A program made the translations under genes and the position numbers. Below the pieces are notes generated by a model. It had not been told where the DNA came from. It ran no database searches and saw only the letters and a list, made by a program, of their open reading frames with translations. A DNA stretch of 64,000 nt from Jiangella mangrovi (GTDB lineage: Bacteria > Actinomycetota > Actinomycetes > Jiangellales > Jiangellaceae). The stretch's first letter is position 1; each line of letters begins with the position of its first letter. The stretch is taken from positions 558,001 to 622,000 of the forward strand of contig NZ_JACHMM010000001.1 in the NCBI RefSeq assembly GCF_014204975.1, written 5' to 3'. Below, one piece after another: positions 1 through 9,929 of this stretch.

Positions 1-2876
1 GCCAGCACGTCGATGGCGACTTCCCTCAGCTTCGCGCCGTCGAGCGCCGGCTGCAGCGTGCCCGCGTCGTCGGGCGCCATGGTGAGCGCCTGGCCGATGA
101 GCTCCGGCGGCAGCTCGACGCTCTCGTCGTCGGCGACGACGGTGACCGGTCCGGACATGGCCGGCTCGGCGAACTCGGCGACGGCCCGCTGCACCTCCTC
201 GGCGCTGACAGCCGGCTGCACCTCGTCGATGACCAGCGGCACGTCACCGAGCGGCACCCGCGACTCGGCGCCGAAGAAGACACCCTCGAGCCGCTCGATG
301 GTGGCGTCGGCGTTGACCGCACGGCCGGGCTGCGGGTCGCTGGTGACGACCTCGCCACCGTCGAAGGCCACGGCGCCGTTGACCGGCTCGATATCGGCCT
401 GCGCGGCGATCTCGGCGAGCGACGCCTCGAGCGCCGCGTGGTCGACCGCCGCGACCGGCGTGGTCTCGCCGCCGCCGAGCAGCGCCCGGAACAGCGAGAC
501 GGGGTTGGCGCTGCCGCCCGGGACGGCGTCGATGGTCGCCGGCACGTCGATCGTCAGGCCGGCCGCCGACGGGACCAGCTCGAACGAGGTCTCGCCCTCG
601 CCGATGGTCAGGTGGAACGGCTGGTCGACGAGCGCCGGCAGCTGCTCGTTGAGCGCGGTCTCGGCCTCCTCGGGCGTCATGCCGCCGATGTCGATGCCCG
701 CGACCGTCGCACTGCGCGCCAGCGAGTTGCCGGCGACCGCGTAGGCGACGCCGTAGCCGATGCCCAGCACGACGACGACCCCGGCGGTGACCAGCGCCGC
801 GACGCGCAGCTTGCTGCGACCGCCGGACGCGCCCTCGCCGTCTCCGTCGCCGGAGCAGCCGCCGTCGGCGCCGCCGCCGTTGCCGCGGCCGCCGGGCTGG
901 TCGAGCAGGGCAGCCGCGGTGGCCGCCTGGCCGAACGATCGCTGCTGCTGACGGCGGGACGACCGGCCGGGCCCGTTCGAGCCGGAGCCGGCGTCCTTCG
1001 CGCCCGCCGCCTGCTCCGCCGCCGCGAGCGAGGCCGGGAGCGGCATCGCGGGCATCGTCGGAGCGTCGCCCGCGGCCAGTGCCTCGGTCGGCAGGTCGGT
1101 GGGCTGGTCGGCGCCGGAGCGCTGCGGGGCGGTGTAGATGCCCGCGGCCCGGACGCCCGGCTCACGCGGCGTCCTGGGCGTCTCCTGCTCAGGGGCTTGC
1201 TGCTCCGCGGCCGGCTGCTCCGGTGCCGGCTGCTCGGCGGGCTCCTGCTCCTGAGCCCGCGGTTCGGGTGCCTGGGCCGCGGGCTCCTCGGGCCGCTCGG
1301 CAGCGGCCGGGACCGGGATCGGGCCGGAGAGCTTCGGCTCGGCGCCCTGGTCGTCGCTCTGAGCCGCGACCTGCGGCGCCTCGGTGGACGGCCGCTTGCG
1401 CTGGTTGGACCGGCCGGGTGCCGGGCGCTCGCTCGCGACCTGCGGCGGGGCGGCCTGGGTCGCGCCGGTGGCGCTCGCGGCCTGCATCGCCGCCAGCGCC
1501 TCGGCCGCCGTCGGGACCGGGCCCGACAGCCGCGGGTCGAGCGCCGGGGACTGCTCGCCGGACCGGGACCGGTCCTTGACGTTCGACTTGCCTGGCGCGG
1601 GCCGGCTGCTCGCGGCGGGAGCCGCCTCGGCGGTCCGGTCGTCCGGGGTATCCTGCTGGTCCGGTTCGGCCGGCGGCTCCTCGGCCGGGCGCGCGAACCG
1701 CGTCTTCAGCGACGGCGGCGGCACCGGCCCCGCGGGCGGCGCGGCGGGTTCGGTCTGCTGTGCGGCCGGTTCGGTCTGCTGCGCGGCCGGTTCGGTCTGC
1801 TGCGCGGCCGGTTCGGTATGGGGGGCTTCCTCGGCGCGCGGCTGCTCTGCCTGCGGCTGCTGCTCGACCCGCGGCTGCTCGACCGGGCGCTGCTGCTCGA
1901 CGGGCTGCCGCTCGACCGGCGGCTGCTGCTCTGCCGACGGCTGCTCGGTGGCGCGCGCCCGGGCCGCCTGTGCCCCGGCGATCGCCGAGGCGCCCGCGGC
2001 GAAGCGCGTGGCCGCCGACGACGGCTGCACCGGCCCGGCGGACTCGGTCTCCGGCAGGACCGGCGGCTGCGCGTCGGACATCGCCCCGGCCGGCGGAATC
2101 ACGGACCGCCGCCGGGTCGGCAGCTCGACCGGACCCGGCCGTCGTCCGCCGTTCTCGGAGCCGTCGGGGCGCTGAGCCCACGCCGGGGGCGCCCACGGCG
2201 ACGGCTCCGGGCTCGGCTGCGCGGCCTGCTGGTCGCGGCCGGAGTCGGAGCCCTTCTGCGGTCGCGAGAACGGCGACCACTCCTGGGCCTGCGGACGAGG
2301 CTGCTCGTCGCTGCCCTGCCGCGGCTGCTCGGACGGCTGCGACCGCTCGAGCGGCGGCGCCCACGGCGACCGCTCGGCGGCGTCGGCACGCGGCGCCTCG
2401 TGCCCGGAGCGGGCCGCGGAATCGGCACCACCGGACCTCGACTCGCGGTCAGCGCGCGGGTCAGCGCCGTTGCTCCGGCTCGCACCGTGGTCGCGGGGCG
2501 CGTCGCCCGGAGGCGTCGCCGCGGTGGCGGCACCGGAAGCACTCGCCGCCGTAGCCTCCTTCACCGCGCCGGCGGCACTCGCACGATCGGCACCGGCATC
2601 ATCGCTGCTCGCGGCGGCCGCGCGGGCCCTGGCCGCACGCTTGGCCGCGAGGGTCGCCGCCGAGGCAGCGATGGTCGTGCGGCGCACGGGCGCCGCGCCA
2701 CCACCGCCGCCTGGGGCGGGCGATGTGCCGTTGGTCTCAGCCTCGGGGCGGGCGGATGCGTTTCCGGGCGACCCGGTAGGGTCTGCCGCAGACGTCACCG
2801 CCGGACCACCGGCGGCTTCGCCGTGGTCAGCGGAACCGGCCGCGGCATCGCCTCGGCCAGCTGGGTTGTCGGTCAC
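1..2876 (-). CDS. VanW-type membrane-anchored protein with very long low-complexity N-terminus (partial)
   Basis: The gene starts at a GTG at 2876 and reads off the left edge; 958 codons are present. Residues 1 to about 690 are low complexity, rich in Ala, Pro, Gln, Glu and Arg, and should be cytoplasmic. One hydrophobic helix follows at about 691-715 (KLRVAALVTAGVVVVLGI). After it comes an extracytoplasmic part with the pattern of the peptidoglycan-binding-like domains that precede VanW domains (for example GIDIGGMTPEEAETAL, then DIEPVNGAVAFDGG). The VanW core, if present, lies beyond the edge, so an L,D-transpeptidase C-terminus cannot be excluded because those enzymes use the same domain. 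It lies 64 bp downstream of the mshB pair on the same strand and may be co-transcribed. Start choice is moderate: no clear ribosome site is seen, but no in-frame ATG lies upstream. Confidence 0.75.
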   Translation of the reverse strand, partial: MTDNPAGRGDAAAGSADHGEAAGGPAVTSAADPTGSPGNASARPEAETNGTSPAPGGGGGAAPVRRTTIAASAATLAAKRAARARAAAASSDDAGADRASAAGAVKEATAASASGAATAATPPGDAPRDHGASRSNGADPRADRESRSGGADSAARSGHEAPRADAAERSPWAPPLERSQPSEQPRQGSDEQPRPQAQEWSPFSRPQKGSDSGRDQQAAQPSPEPSPWAPPAWAQRPDGSENGGRRPGPVELPTRRRSVIPPAGAMSDAQPPVLPETESAGPVQPSSAATRFAAGASAIAGAQAARARATEQPSAEQQPPVERQPVEQQRPVEQPRVEQQPQAEQPRAEEAPHTEPAAQQTEPAAQQTEPAAQQTEPAAPPAGPVPPPSLKTRFARPAEEPPAEPDQQDTPDDRTAEAAPAASSRPAPGKSNVKDRSRSGEQSPALDPRLSGPVPTAAEALAAMQAASATGATQAAPPQVASERPAPGRSNQRKRPSTEAPQVAAQSDDQGAEPKLSGPIPVPAAAERPEEPAAQAPEPRAQEQEPAEQPAPEQPAAEQQAPEQETPRTPREPGVRAAGIYTAPQRSGADQPTDLPTEALAAGDAPTMPAMPLPASLAAAEQAAGAKDAGSGSNGPGRSSRRQQQRSFGQAATAAALLDQPGGRGNGGGADGGCSGDGDGEGASGGRSKLRVAALVTAGVVVVLGIGYGVAYAVAGNSLARSATVAGIDIGGMTPEEAETALNEQLPALVDQPFHLTIGEGETSFELVPSAAGLTIDVPATIDAVPGGSANPVSLFRALLGGGETTPVAAVDHAALEASLAEIAAQADIEPVNGAVAFDGGEVVTSDPQPGRAVNADATIERLEGVFFGAESRVPLGDVPLVIDEVQPAVSAEEVQRAVAEFAEPAMSGPVTVVADDESVELPPELIGQALTMAPDDAGTLQPALDGAKLREVAIDVL
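1747..1817. repeat. 21-bp tandem repeat inside the VanW-type gene
   Basis: Three full copies and a partial fourth of a 21-bp unit lie end to end and differ at only one position. Read on the minus strand in frame they encode the heptapeptide TEPAAQQ repeated. This is part of the Gln/Glu/Pro-rich cytoplasmic region. Confidence 0.9.
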
Positions 2877-2940
2877 GCTCGAGCACCTATCGGTTTGAAT
2901 ATGCGCAATTCGTCAGTAGTCAGGTCTTGCCCCGCGCATC

Positions 2941-3363
2941 TTACGTCACTCGTCGAGTCGATCTGGCCTCAACGCCCATGCCCAAGATGACGGCCAGGCA
3001 GACCGTTCCGCCGAAGAGGAACACCAGACCGAACTCGTCGCCCTGGATGACCACCGCGGAGTTCCGCGGGCGCGAGAGCACGATGACCGGCACCAGCCAG
3101 AGCATCGCGATGACCGCCAGCCCGAACCGGCTGCGCGCGCACGCCCGCGCCAGGATCGCCACCCCGGCTGCGCCGCCGATGGCCAGGATCAGCCCGACCG
3201 GGTTCTGCCATCGGTGCACGAACGCCCCGCACACCGCGACCACGACGGCGACGGCCCCGAGCCCCGTCACCGCGAGCGCGGACAGCACCCGCGACCACCA
3301 CGGCGGACCCTCGGCCCGTCCGGCCGGCGTGACGGACGGCGCCGCACCGGGGGCGACCGTCAC
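2941..3363 (-). CDS. Small four-helix membrane protein downstream of mshB
   Basis: A 140-residue protein starting at GTG 3363, whose start overlaps the mshB stop as GTGA, so the two are translationally coupled. After a short Pro/Ala-rich tail, four hydrophobic segments are visible (about residues 26-47, 54-72, 80-97 and 108-128). No catalytic motif is seen. Small multi-helix proteins of this kind commonly follow mshB in actinobacteria (DUF6113-like); the function is unknown. The tight coupling suggests a role linked to mycothiol or envelope maintenance, but that is inference. Confidence 0.75.
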   Translation of the reverse strand: MTVAPGAAPSVTPAGRAEGPPWWSRVLSALAVTGLGAVAVVVAVCGAFVHRWQNPVGLILAIGGAAGVAILARACARSRFGLAVIAMLWLVPVIVLSRPRNSAVVIQGDEFGLVFLFGGTVCLAVILGMGVEARSTRRVT

Positions 3364-4274
3364 GGCGAGACGCCGGCGAACAGGTCGGACTCGTACCCCG
3401 TAGCCGGGTCGACGGGGCCTCGCTGCCCGAACGCCAGCCGGAAGTGCTCCTGGGCCCACAGCGGCTGACCGACGCGGTCGGACAGGGCGAAGTACGGCCA
3501 CTGCACGTCGATCTGGGTGGCATGCGCCCGCATGGCCGCCATCTTGGCGTCGAGGTACTCGGTCCCGTCGACGACGGCGTCGACGTCGGCCTGGTCGACC
3601 ACGTAGCCGAAGTCGTCGGCGGTGGCGACGTGTTCGAATCCGCTGTCGCCGCGCTCGTGGGCGACCGTCAGCGCCTCTTGCATGAGCTGCCGCGGCGTCG
3701 CCGTCCAGTAGACCTTGGCGACCTGCCAGGCCGGCCCGAGGTCGGCGCGGTAGGAGCGGACGGAGGCCAGGGCGTGCGCGTAGGTGGCCACCCGGTGCGC
3801 CTGGATGTGGTCGGGGTGCCCGTAACCGCCGTGCTCGTCGTAGGTGACCAGCACCTGGGGCCGGACCTCTCGGATGACGGCGACCAGCTGGTCCGCGGCC
3901 TCGAGCATGTCGGCCGCCCAGAAGGAGCGCGGGTCGATCTGGTCGGGCGCGACCGCCCGGCGGCCGTCGGCACCCCACACCATGCCGGAGTCGCGGTAGC
4001 GGCCCGGACCACCGAGGTAGCGGTGGTCGGTGACCTTCAGCTGCGCCATGGCGTCGGCCAGCTCGCCCGCGCGGTGCGGCCCGAGGGTGTCGTCGTGCTC
4101 GGGCGCGAGGTGCGCCAGCCCGGGCGGGATGATCTCGCCCAGCTCGCCCTGGGTGCAGGTGACGAGCGTGACCAGCGCGCCCTCGGCGGCGTAGCGGGCC
4201 ATGGTGGCGCCGGTGCCGATGGACTCGTCGTCGGGGTGGGCGTGGACCAGCAGCAGGCGGCGGGCGGGAAGCAT
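3360..4274 (-). CDS. mshB: N-acetyl-1-D-myo-inositol-2-amino-2-deoxy-alpha-D-glucopyranoside deacetylase MshB
   Basis: Zinc-dependent amidase that removes the acetyl group from GlcNAc-inositol to give GlcN-inositol, the deacetylation step of mycothiol synthesis in the cytoplasm. The 304-residue length is normal for the family. The LmbE-family metal motif AHPDDE is at residues 12-17 right after the first strand (LLLVH), with the second metal-ligand region [10 protein letters not shown] about residue 145. CTQGELGEI and [13 protein letters not shown] are typical MshB segments, as is the C-terminal FRLAFG. ATG at 4274 is the only sensible start. It heads a minus-strand group with the small membrane protein (4-bp overlap) and the VanW-type gene. 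Confidence 0.95.
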   Translation of the reverse strand: MLPARRLLLVHAHPDDESIGTGATMARYAAEGALVTLVTCTQGELGEIIPPGLAHLAPEHDDTLGPHRAGELADAMAQLKVTDHRYLGGPGRYRDSGMVWGADGRRAVAPDQIDPRSFWAADMLEAADQLVAVIREVRPQVLVTYDEHGGYGHPDHIQAHRVATYAHALASVRSYRADLGPAWQVAKVYWTATPRQLMQEALTVAHERGDSGFEHVATADDFGYVVDQADVDAVVDGTEYLDAKMAAMRAHATQIDVQWPYFALSDRVGQPLWAQEHFRLAFGQRGPVDPATGYESDLFAGVSP

Positions 4275-4392
4275 GCTTCCACCCTATGCAGGCCCTCCGA
4301 CAGCCCGCCGATCACCGGGGTTCGCCCGTCGGCTCGTCCCGGGACGTCCTACTCTAGGCGTGTCCGCGGACCACCTCCCCAGGAGGAGTGAC

Positions 4393-5667
4393 GTGCCCAG
4401 ACTCTCGCTCGCGCTCCCGCACGGCGCCGACCCGGTCAGCCGCTGGCGCATCACCGCGCGAGCCCACGAGAACTTCCTGCGCTCCGACCCGCGCGGCGAC
4501 GCCGAGGTCCGGCCGGTGGTCCTCGAGTCGTGGCGCCGCTCCGCGGCACTGCACGTCGACCCCGACCGCCCCGGCTCGCCCATCACCCTGACCGACGACG
4601 CCCTGGCCGAGGCCCGCGCCACGCACCCGCTGCGCTACGCCATGCCGGTGGTGCGGCGGCTGCTCATCGACGACGCCGCCGAGGCCGGCGTGCTGGTCAT
4701 CGTCGGCGACGCCCAGGGCCGGCTGCTGTGGGCCGAGGGCGACGAGGACCTGCGCCGCCGGGCCGAGCGGATCCACCTCGTCGCCGGGGCGGACTGGGGT
4801 GAGGACGCCGTGGGCACCAACGCCATCGGCACCGCGCTGGCCGTCGGCGACACCGTCCAGGTCTTCGGCAGCGAGCACTACACCCGCAGCGTGCAGCCGT
4901 GGAGCTGCACCGCCGCGCCCATCCGCGACCCCCTCACCGGGCACGTCCTCGGTGTCCTCGACATCACCGGCGGCGCGTCCGTGGTGGCCCCGCAGTCGGC
5001 GTTCCTGGTCCGCTCCGCCGTCGCCGCGGTCGAGGCCGAGCTGCGGTTGCTCGGCGCCACCGAGGGCATGGCGGCCCCCGGCAGCCGTCTCGAGGTCCTC
5101 GGCCGGCCGCGCGGACAGCTGACCCACCGCGGCCGGACCCACGAGCTGAGCCTGCGCCACACCGAGCTGCTGCTGCTCCTCGCCGAGCACCCCGACGGCC
5201 TGCCCGCCGGCGAGCTGGCATGGCAGCTGTACGAGCACGACGCCGCCGAGGTCACCGTCCGGGCCGAGATGTCGCGGCTGCGCAAGGCGGTGCCCGACCT
5301 CGTCTCCCCCGCCGGGCAGTACCGCCTGCAGACCGAGCTGCGCACCGACGCCATGGAGGTCGCCGAGCGGCTGACCCGCGGCGACCACCGCAGCGCCGTC
5401 GAGCTGTACAAGGGCGAGCTGCTGCCGCGGTCGACGGCGCCAGGGGTCGTCGCGCTGCGCTACCGGCTGCACGGCTGGCTGCGCAACGTGCTGCTGCAGT
5501 CCGGCGACACCGAGGCGCTGCGCACCTACGCGACCTCTCCCGCGGGCCGCGAGGACACCCAGATCTGGCGGGCCTGCCTGGACCGGCTGGCCCCCGGATC
5601 ACCCCACCGCGCCGAGGCGGCCGCCGTGCTCACGGGCCTGGACGGCGAGCTCGGCCACGCCGGCTGA
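4393..5667 (+). CDS. GAF-domain transcriptional regulator with C-terminal winged helix
   Basis: A 424-residue protein; GTG 4393 is chosen because a strong AGGAGG lies at about 4380-4386. Upstream in-frame ATGs would run into the opposite mshB gene. The N-terminal half (about residues 30-210) resembles the sensor region of AcoR-type activators: VLESWRRSA, then a GAF domain with DWGEDAVGTNAIGTAL and VQPWSCTAAPIRDP. There is no AAA+ sigma-54 domain. The C-terminal part (about 240-330) looks like a winged helix (LRHTELLLLLAEHPDG, then VTVRAEMSRLRKAVPDL). In actinobacteria such proteins often sit beside aldehyde or alcohol dehydrogenases; none is adjacent here, so its target is unknown. Confidence 0.8.
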   Translation: MPRLSLALPHGADPVSRWRITARAHENFLRSDPRGDAEVRPVVLESWRRSAALHVDPDRPGSPITLTDDALAEARATHPLRYAMPVVRRLLIDDAAEAGVLVIVGDAQGRLLWAEGDEDLRRRAERIHLVAGADWGEDAVGTNAIGTALAVGDTVQVFGSEHYTRSVQPWSCTAAPIRDPLTGHVLGVLDITGGASVVAPQSAFLVRSAVAAVEAELRLLGATEGMAAPGSRLEVLGRPRGQLTHRGRTHELSLRHTELLLLLAEHPDGLPAGELAWQLYEHDAAEVTVRAEMSRLRKAVPDLVSPAGQYRLQTELRTDAMEVAERLTRGDHRSAVELYKGELLPRSTAPGVVALRYRLHGWLRNVLLQSGDTEALRTYATSPAGREDTQIWRACLDRLAPGSPHRAEAAAVLTGLDGELGHAG

Positions 5668-5683
5668 CCTGCACGATCACCTG

Positions 5684-5759
5684 AGGAGTTCGACCGGGCG
5701 GGCATCCATGGAGTCAGCCGGGCTCGTCTCAGCGCTCAGGAGTTCGACCGGGCGGGCAT
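5684..5759. repeat. Pair of 22-bp direct repeats in an intergenic region
   Basis: Copies at 5684-5705 and 5738-5759 are identical over 22 bp (AGGAGTTCGACCGGGCGGGC plus AT), 54 bp apart. A reverse-oriented partial copy of the GC-rich core (GCCCGCCCGGTCG) follows at about 5786. They lie in the 222-bp gap between two convergent transcription units. No coding role is apparent. Confidence 0.8.
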
Positions 5760-5840
5760 ATGGGCGGGCTGGGTTTATGGGCGGCCCGCCCGGTCGTGAG
5801 ACGAGGGTAGGCGACCGGACGTTGCAGTCGCGTTGCAGCC

Positions 5841-5891
5841 AGGGTGCGTCTCCCGAACCCATGGCCTACTGCGACTCGGGAGACACACCCT
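5841..5891 (-). terminator. Long hairpin at the end of the first Opp-type ABC operon
   Basis: Arms 5841-5856 and 5876-5891 pair over 16 bp with one mismatch around a 19-nt loop. The hairpin begins within the stop codon of the ATPase gene at 5890. There is no T-run, which is common for high-GC terminators. Confidence 0.75.
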
Positions 5892-6892
5892 AGTGCTGGA
5901 CGACGACGTCCTCGCGGACGGCGGCGTAGTGGCACGCCGACTCGTGGTCGCTGCCCGGCCGCACCGTCAGCGCGGGGTCCTCTTCGGCGCACTTGTCGGT
6001 GGCCTTCCAGCAGCGGGTCCGGAACCGGCAGCCGCTGGGCGGGTTGGCCGGGCTGGGGACGTCGCCGCTGAGGATGATCTGCTGGCGCTGCCCCCGCACG
6101 GACGGGTCGGGCACCGGCACCGCCGAGAGCAGCGCCTGGGTGTACGGGTGCGTCGGCTTCTCGTAGATCTGCGTGTCGGTGCCGGTCTCGACGATGCGGC
6201 CGAGGTACATGACGGCGACGCGGTCGGCGATGTGCCGGACCACGGAGAGGTCGTGCGCGATGAAGATGTACGACAGCCCGAACTCGTCCTGCAGCTTCTC
6301 GAGCAGGTTGATGACCTGCGCCTGCACCGACACGTCGAGCGCGGACACCGGCTCGTCGCAGATGATGATCTCGGGCCGCAGCGCCAGGCCGCGGGCGATG
6401 CCGATGCGCTGGCGCTGGCCGCCGGAGAACTGGTGCGGGTAGCGGTTGATGTGCTCGGGGTTGAGCCCGACGACGTCGAGCAGCTCCTGGACCCGCTTGC
6501 GGCGCTGGCCGCGCGGCGCCACCTCGGGGTGGATGTCGAACGGCTCGCCGACGATGTCGCCGACGGTCATGCGCGGGTTCAGCGACGAGTAGGGGTCCTG
6601 GAACACGATCTGGATGTTCCGGCGCAGTTCGCGCAGCGCCCGGCCCTGCAGGTCGTAGATGTTCTGTCCGTGGAAGTACGCCTTGCCGCTGCTCGGCTCC
6701 TCGAGCCGCATGAGCAGCTTAGCCAGGGTGGACTTGCCGCTGCCGGACTCGCCGACGATGCCGAGCGTCTCGCCCTTGTGCAGCTGCAGCGAGACGCCGT
6801 CGACGGCCTGCACGGCGCCGACCTGGCGCTTGACGACGATGCCGGTGGTCAGCGGGAAGTGCTTGACCAGGTTGTCGACCTCGAGGACGACC

Positions 6893-6918
<26 letters not shown>
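5890..6918 (-). CDS. Oligopeptide/dipeptide-type ABC transporter ATPase (OppF/DppF-like)
   Basis: Cytoplasmic ATPase of a peptide-type importer, 342 residues with a GTG start at 6918 preceded by AGGAGG. Walker A is GESGSGKST (about 56-64), the Q-loop region is [12 protein letters not shown], the signature is [15 protein letters not shown], Walker B is [12 protein letters not shown] and the switch His is in IAHDLSV. The C-terminal oligopeptide domain carries the cysteine-rich pattern [15 protein letters not shown], found in OppD/OppF families where it can bind an iron-sulfur cluster. It is the last gene of the unit and overlaps the upstream ATPase by 26 bp. Confidence 0.93.
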
Positions 6919-7968
<1,050 letters not shown>

Positions 7969-7972
<4 letters not shown>

Positions 7973-8895
7973 CGGAGCTTCGGATCGAGCGCGTCACGAA
8001 TGGCGTCGCCAAGCATGATGAAGGCCAGCACACACAGAGACAGCGCTGACGCCGGGAACAACAGCATATGCGGCGACGTGCGGACGTAGTCCTGAGCACG
8101 GCTGATGGCCAGGCCCCACGACACCACCGGCGGCTGCAGCCCGACACCCAGGAACGACAGCGTGGCCTCGGCCGCGATGTAGCCGCCGATGCCGATGGTG
8201 GCGACGACGATGACCGGCGCGATCGAGTTCGGCACGATGTGCTTGAGGATCATCCGGCGGCCGCCGGCGCCGAGCGCGCGGGCCGCCTGGACGTAGTCGG
8301 CCGAGCGCACCTGCAGCACCGACGACCGCGTGATGCGCATGATCTGCGGCCAGCCCAGCACGGCCAGCGCCAGCACGACCTTCGAGATCGTGACCAGCTC
8401 CGGCGTCTCGGCGTCGCCCGGGAACGAGACCAGCACGATCAGGGCGCCGAGCAGCAGCGGGATGCCGAAGAAGATGTCGCCGACCCGGGACACGACGGTG
8501 TCGGTGGCCTTGCCGTAGAACCCGGCGACGGTGCCGGCGATGCCACCGATGAGCAGCACGCCGATGGCCGTCAGCACCCCCACCATGATCGACGCGCGGG
8601 CGCCGTAGATGGTGTGCGTGTAGACGTCGCAGCCGTTGTTGTCGTAGCCGAACCAGGCGGAGCTGCTGGGACCCTGCCGGGTCAGCGCGAGATCGCAGTC
8701 GTTCGGGCTCAGCGACGTGAACAGGCCCGGCGCGATCGCGATGGTCACGAAGAACACGAACAGCACGCCCGAGACGATGAACGTCGGCTTGCGGACCAGG
8801 TCGTGCCACGCGTCGCGGCCCAGCGAGCGGACGGCGGTCTCCGTCGCCCGGGGCGCCTCGGCCTCGAGGACGGTGGGAGGTGTGGGGTCAGCCAT
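7969..8895 (-). CDS. Peptide-type ABC permease (OppC/DppC-like), cassette 1
   Basis: Membrane permease subunit, 308 residues. The N-terminal region with a single helix (TFIVSGVLFVFFVTIAIAPG) is followed by the GARASIMVGVLTAIG motif that opens the permease core, and the EAA-type coupling loop is at about residues 205-235 (YVQAARALGAGGRRMILKHI). The C-terminus DALDPKLR is typical. Overlaps the DppB-like gene upstream by 8 bp. It closely resembles the second-cassette permease at 11940-12872. Confidence 0.93.
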
Positions 8896-9814
8896 GACTG
8901 ATCCTCGGGTCGAGCCAGCCGTAGATGAGATCGACCAGCAGGTTCACCAGCAGGAACACGAGCACGAGGACGGTCACCGCGCCGGTGACCATGACGCCGT
9001 CCCTGGTGGTGATGGAACGGAAGATGAGGTTCCCCACGCCGGGGATGTTGAAGATGCCCTCGGTGACGATCGCGCCGCCGAGGAGCGCGCCGAAGTCGGC
9101 ACCGATGAACGTGATCACCGGGATCAGCGAGTTGCGCATCGTGTGGACGCCGATGACGCGGCGTTGCGGCAGGCCCTTGGCCACCGCCGTCCGGACGTAG
9201 TCGGCGCGCCGGTTCTCGGCCAGACTCGTCCGGGTCAGCCGGGCGACGTAGGCCAGTGAGAGTGACGCGAGCACGAAGCCCGGCAATATCAGGTTGTACA
9301 AGCTCGCATCGCCGCCCACGGTGGCCGGGAAGATCCCCCAGCGCATCCCCAGGAACAGCTGCAGCACCGAGCCGATGACGAACACCGGGATCGAGACCAC
9401 GACCAGCGTCGACACCAGCACGAGGTTGTCGAGGTAGCTGCCGCGGCGAAGGCCGGCCATGATGCCGGCGCCGATGCCGATGAGGATCTCGAAGAAGATG
9501 GCGACCAGGGCCAGCTTGACCGTGGTCGGGTAGGCCCGGACCAGCTCCTCGGCGACGGAGAGCCCCTGGAACGTCTCGCCGAAGTCCCCGCGGAGCAGAT
9601 TGCCCAGGTACTGGATGTACGCGATGGGCAGCGGGTCGTCGAGGTTGTACTTCTCCGTCATCTCCGCGACGTACGCGGGAGGACACGGCCTGGCCCCGCA
9701 CCGGCCGGCGAACGGATCGCCCGGCAGGGCCCAGACCAGGGCGTAGATGATGAACGTCGTGCCGATGACCACGGGGATCATCTGAAGCAGGCGGCGCGCG
9801 ACGTACCGGCCCAT
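8888..9814 (-). CDS. Peptide-type ABC permease (OppB/DppB-like), cassette 1
   Basis: Membrane permease of 308 residues beginning MGRYVARRLLQMIPVV. ATG 9814 is preferred because GGAAAGG lies about 7 nt upstream; the open frame extends a few codons further without a ribosome site. The loop after the first helix has two cysteines (RCGARPCPPAY), also seen in the cassette 2 paralog. The coupling loop YVRTAVAKGLPQRRVIGVH is intact, and the C-terminus WLDPRISHG is typical. Confidence 0.93.
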   Translation of the reverse strand: MGRYVARRLLQMIPVVIGTTFIIYALVWALPGDPFAGRCGARPCPPAYVAEMTEKYNLDDPLPIAYIQYLGNLLRGDFGETFQGLSVAEELVRAYPTTVKLALVAIFFEILIGIGAGIMAGLRRGSYLDNLVLVSTLVVVSIPVFVIGSVLQLFLGMRWGIFPATVGGDASLYNLILPGFVLASLSLAYVARLTRTSLAENRRADYVRTAVAKGLPQRRVIGVHTMRNSLIPVITFIGADFGALLGGAIVTEGIFNIPGVGNLIFRSITTRDGVMVTGAVTVLVLVFLLVNLLVDLIYGWLDPRISHG

Positions 9815-9850
9815 GACCAACCTTTCCGTGCGCAACGGTTTGCGCCAGCG

Positions 9851-9893
9851 TGCGGGGCGTCCATCTCGTGTGCCACGAGATGAACGCCCCGCA
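9851..9893 (-). terminator. Strong hairpin between binding-protein and permease genes, cassette 1
   Basis: Arms 9851-9870 and 9874-9893 pair over 20 bp with a single mismatch around a 3-nt loop. It lies 37 bp after the stop of the binding-protein gene and 37 bp before the permease start. It could be a partial terminator or an mRNA 3-prime stabiliser that keeps the binding protein in excess over the membrane parts. Confidence 0.8.
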
Positions 9894-9929
9894 ACCGACC
9901 GCTGCGACTCTAGACCATCAGTGGACCGG

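Noticed and set aside
438-2990. Long plus-strand open frame of 850 codons
   Set aside because: It is the antisense of the VanW-type gene: Arg/Gly/Leu-rich with no recognisable domain, while the minus-strand frame has a membrane helix and VanW-type domains.
9815-9835. Upstream extension of the cassette 1 DppB-like gene
   Set aside because: The extra codons have no ribosome site, whereas ATG 9814 has GGAAAGG and matches the paralog N-terminus.
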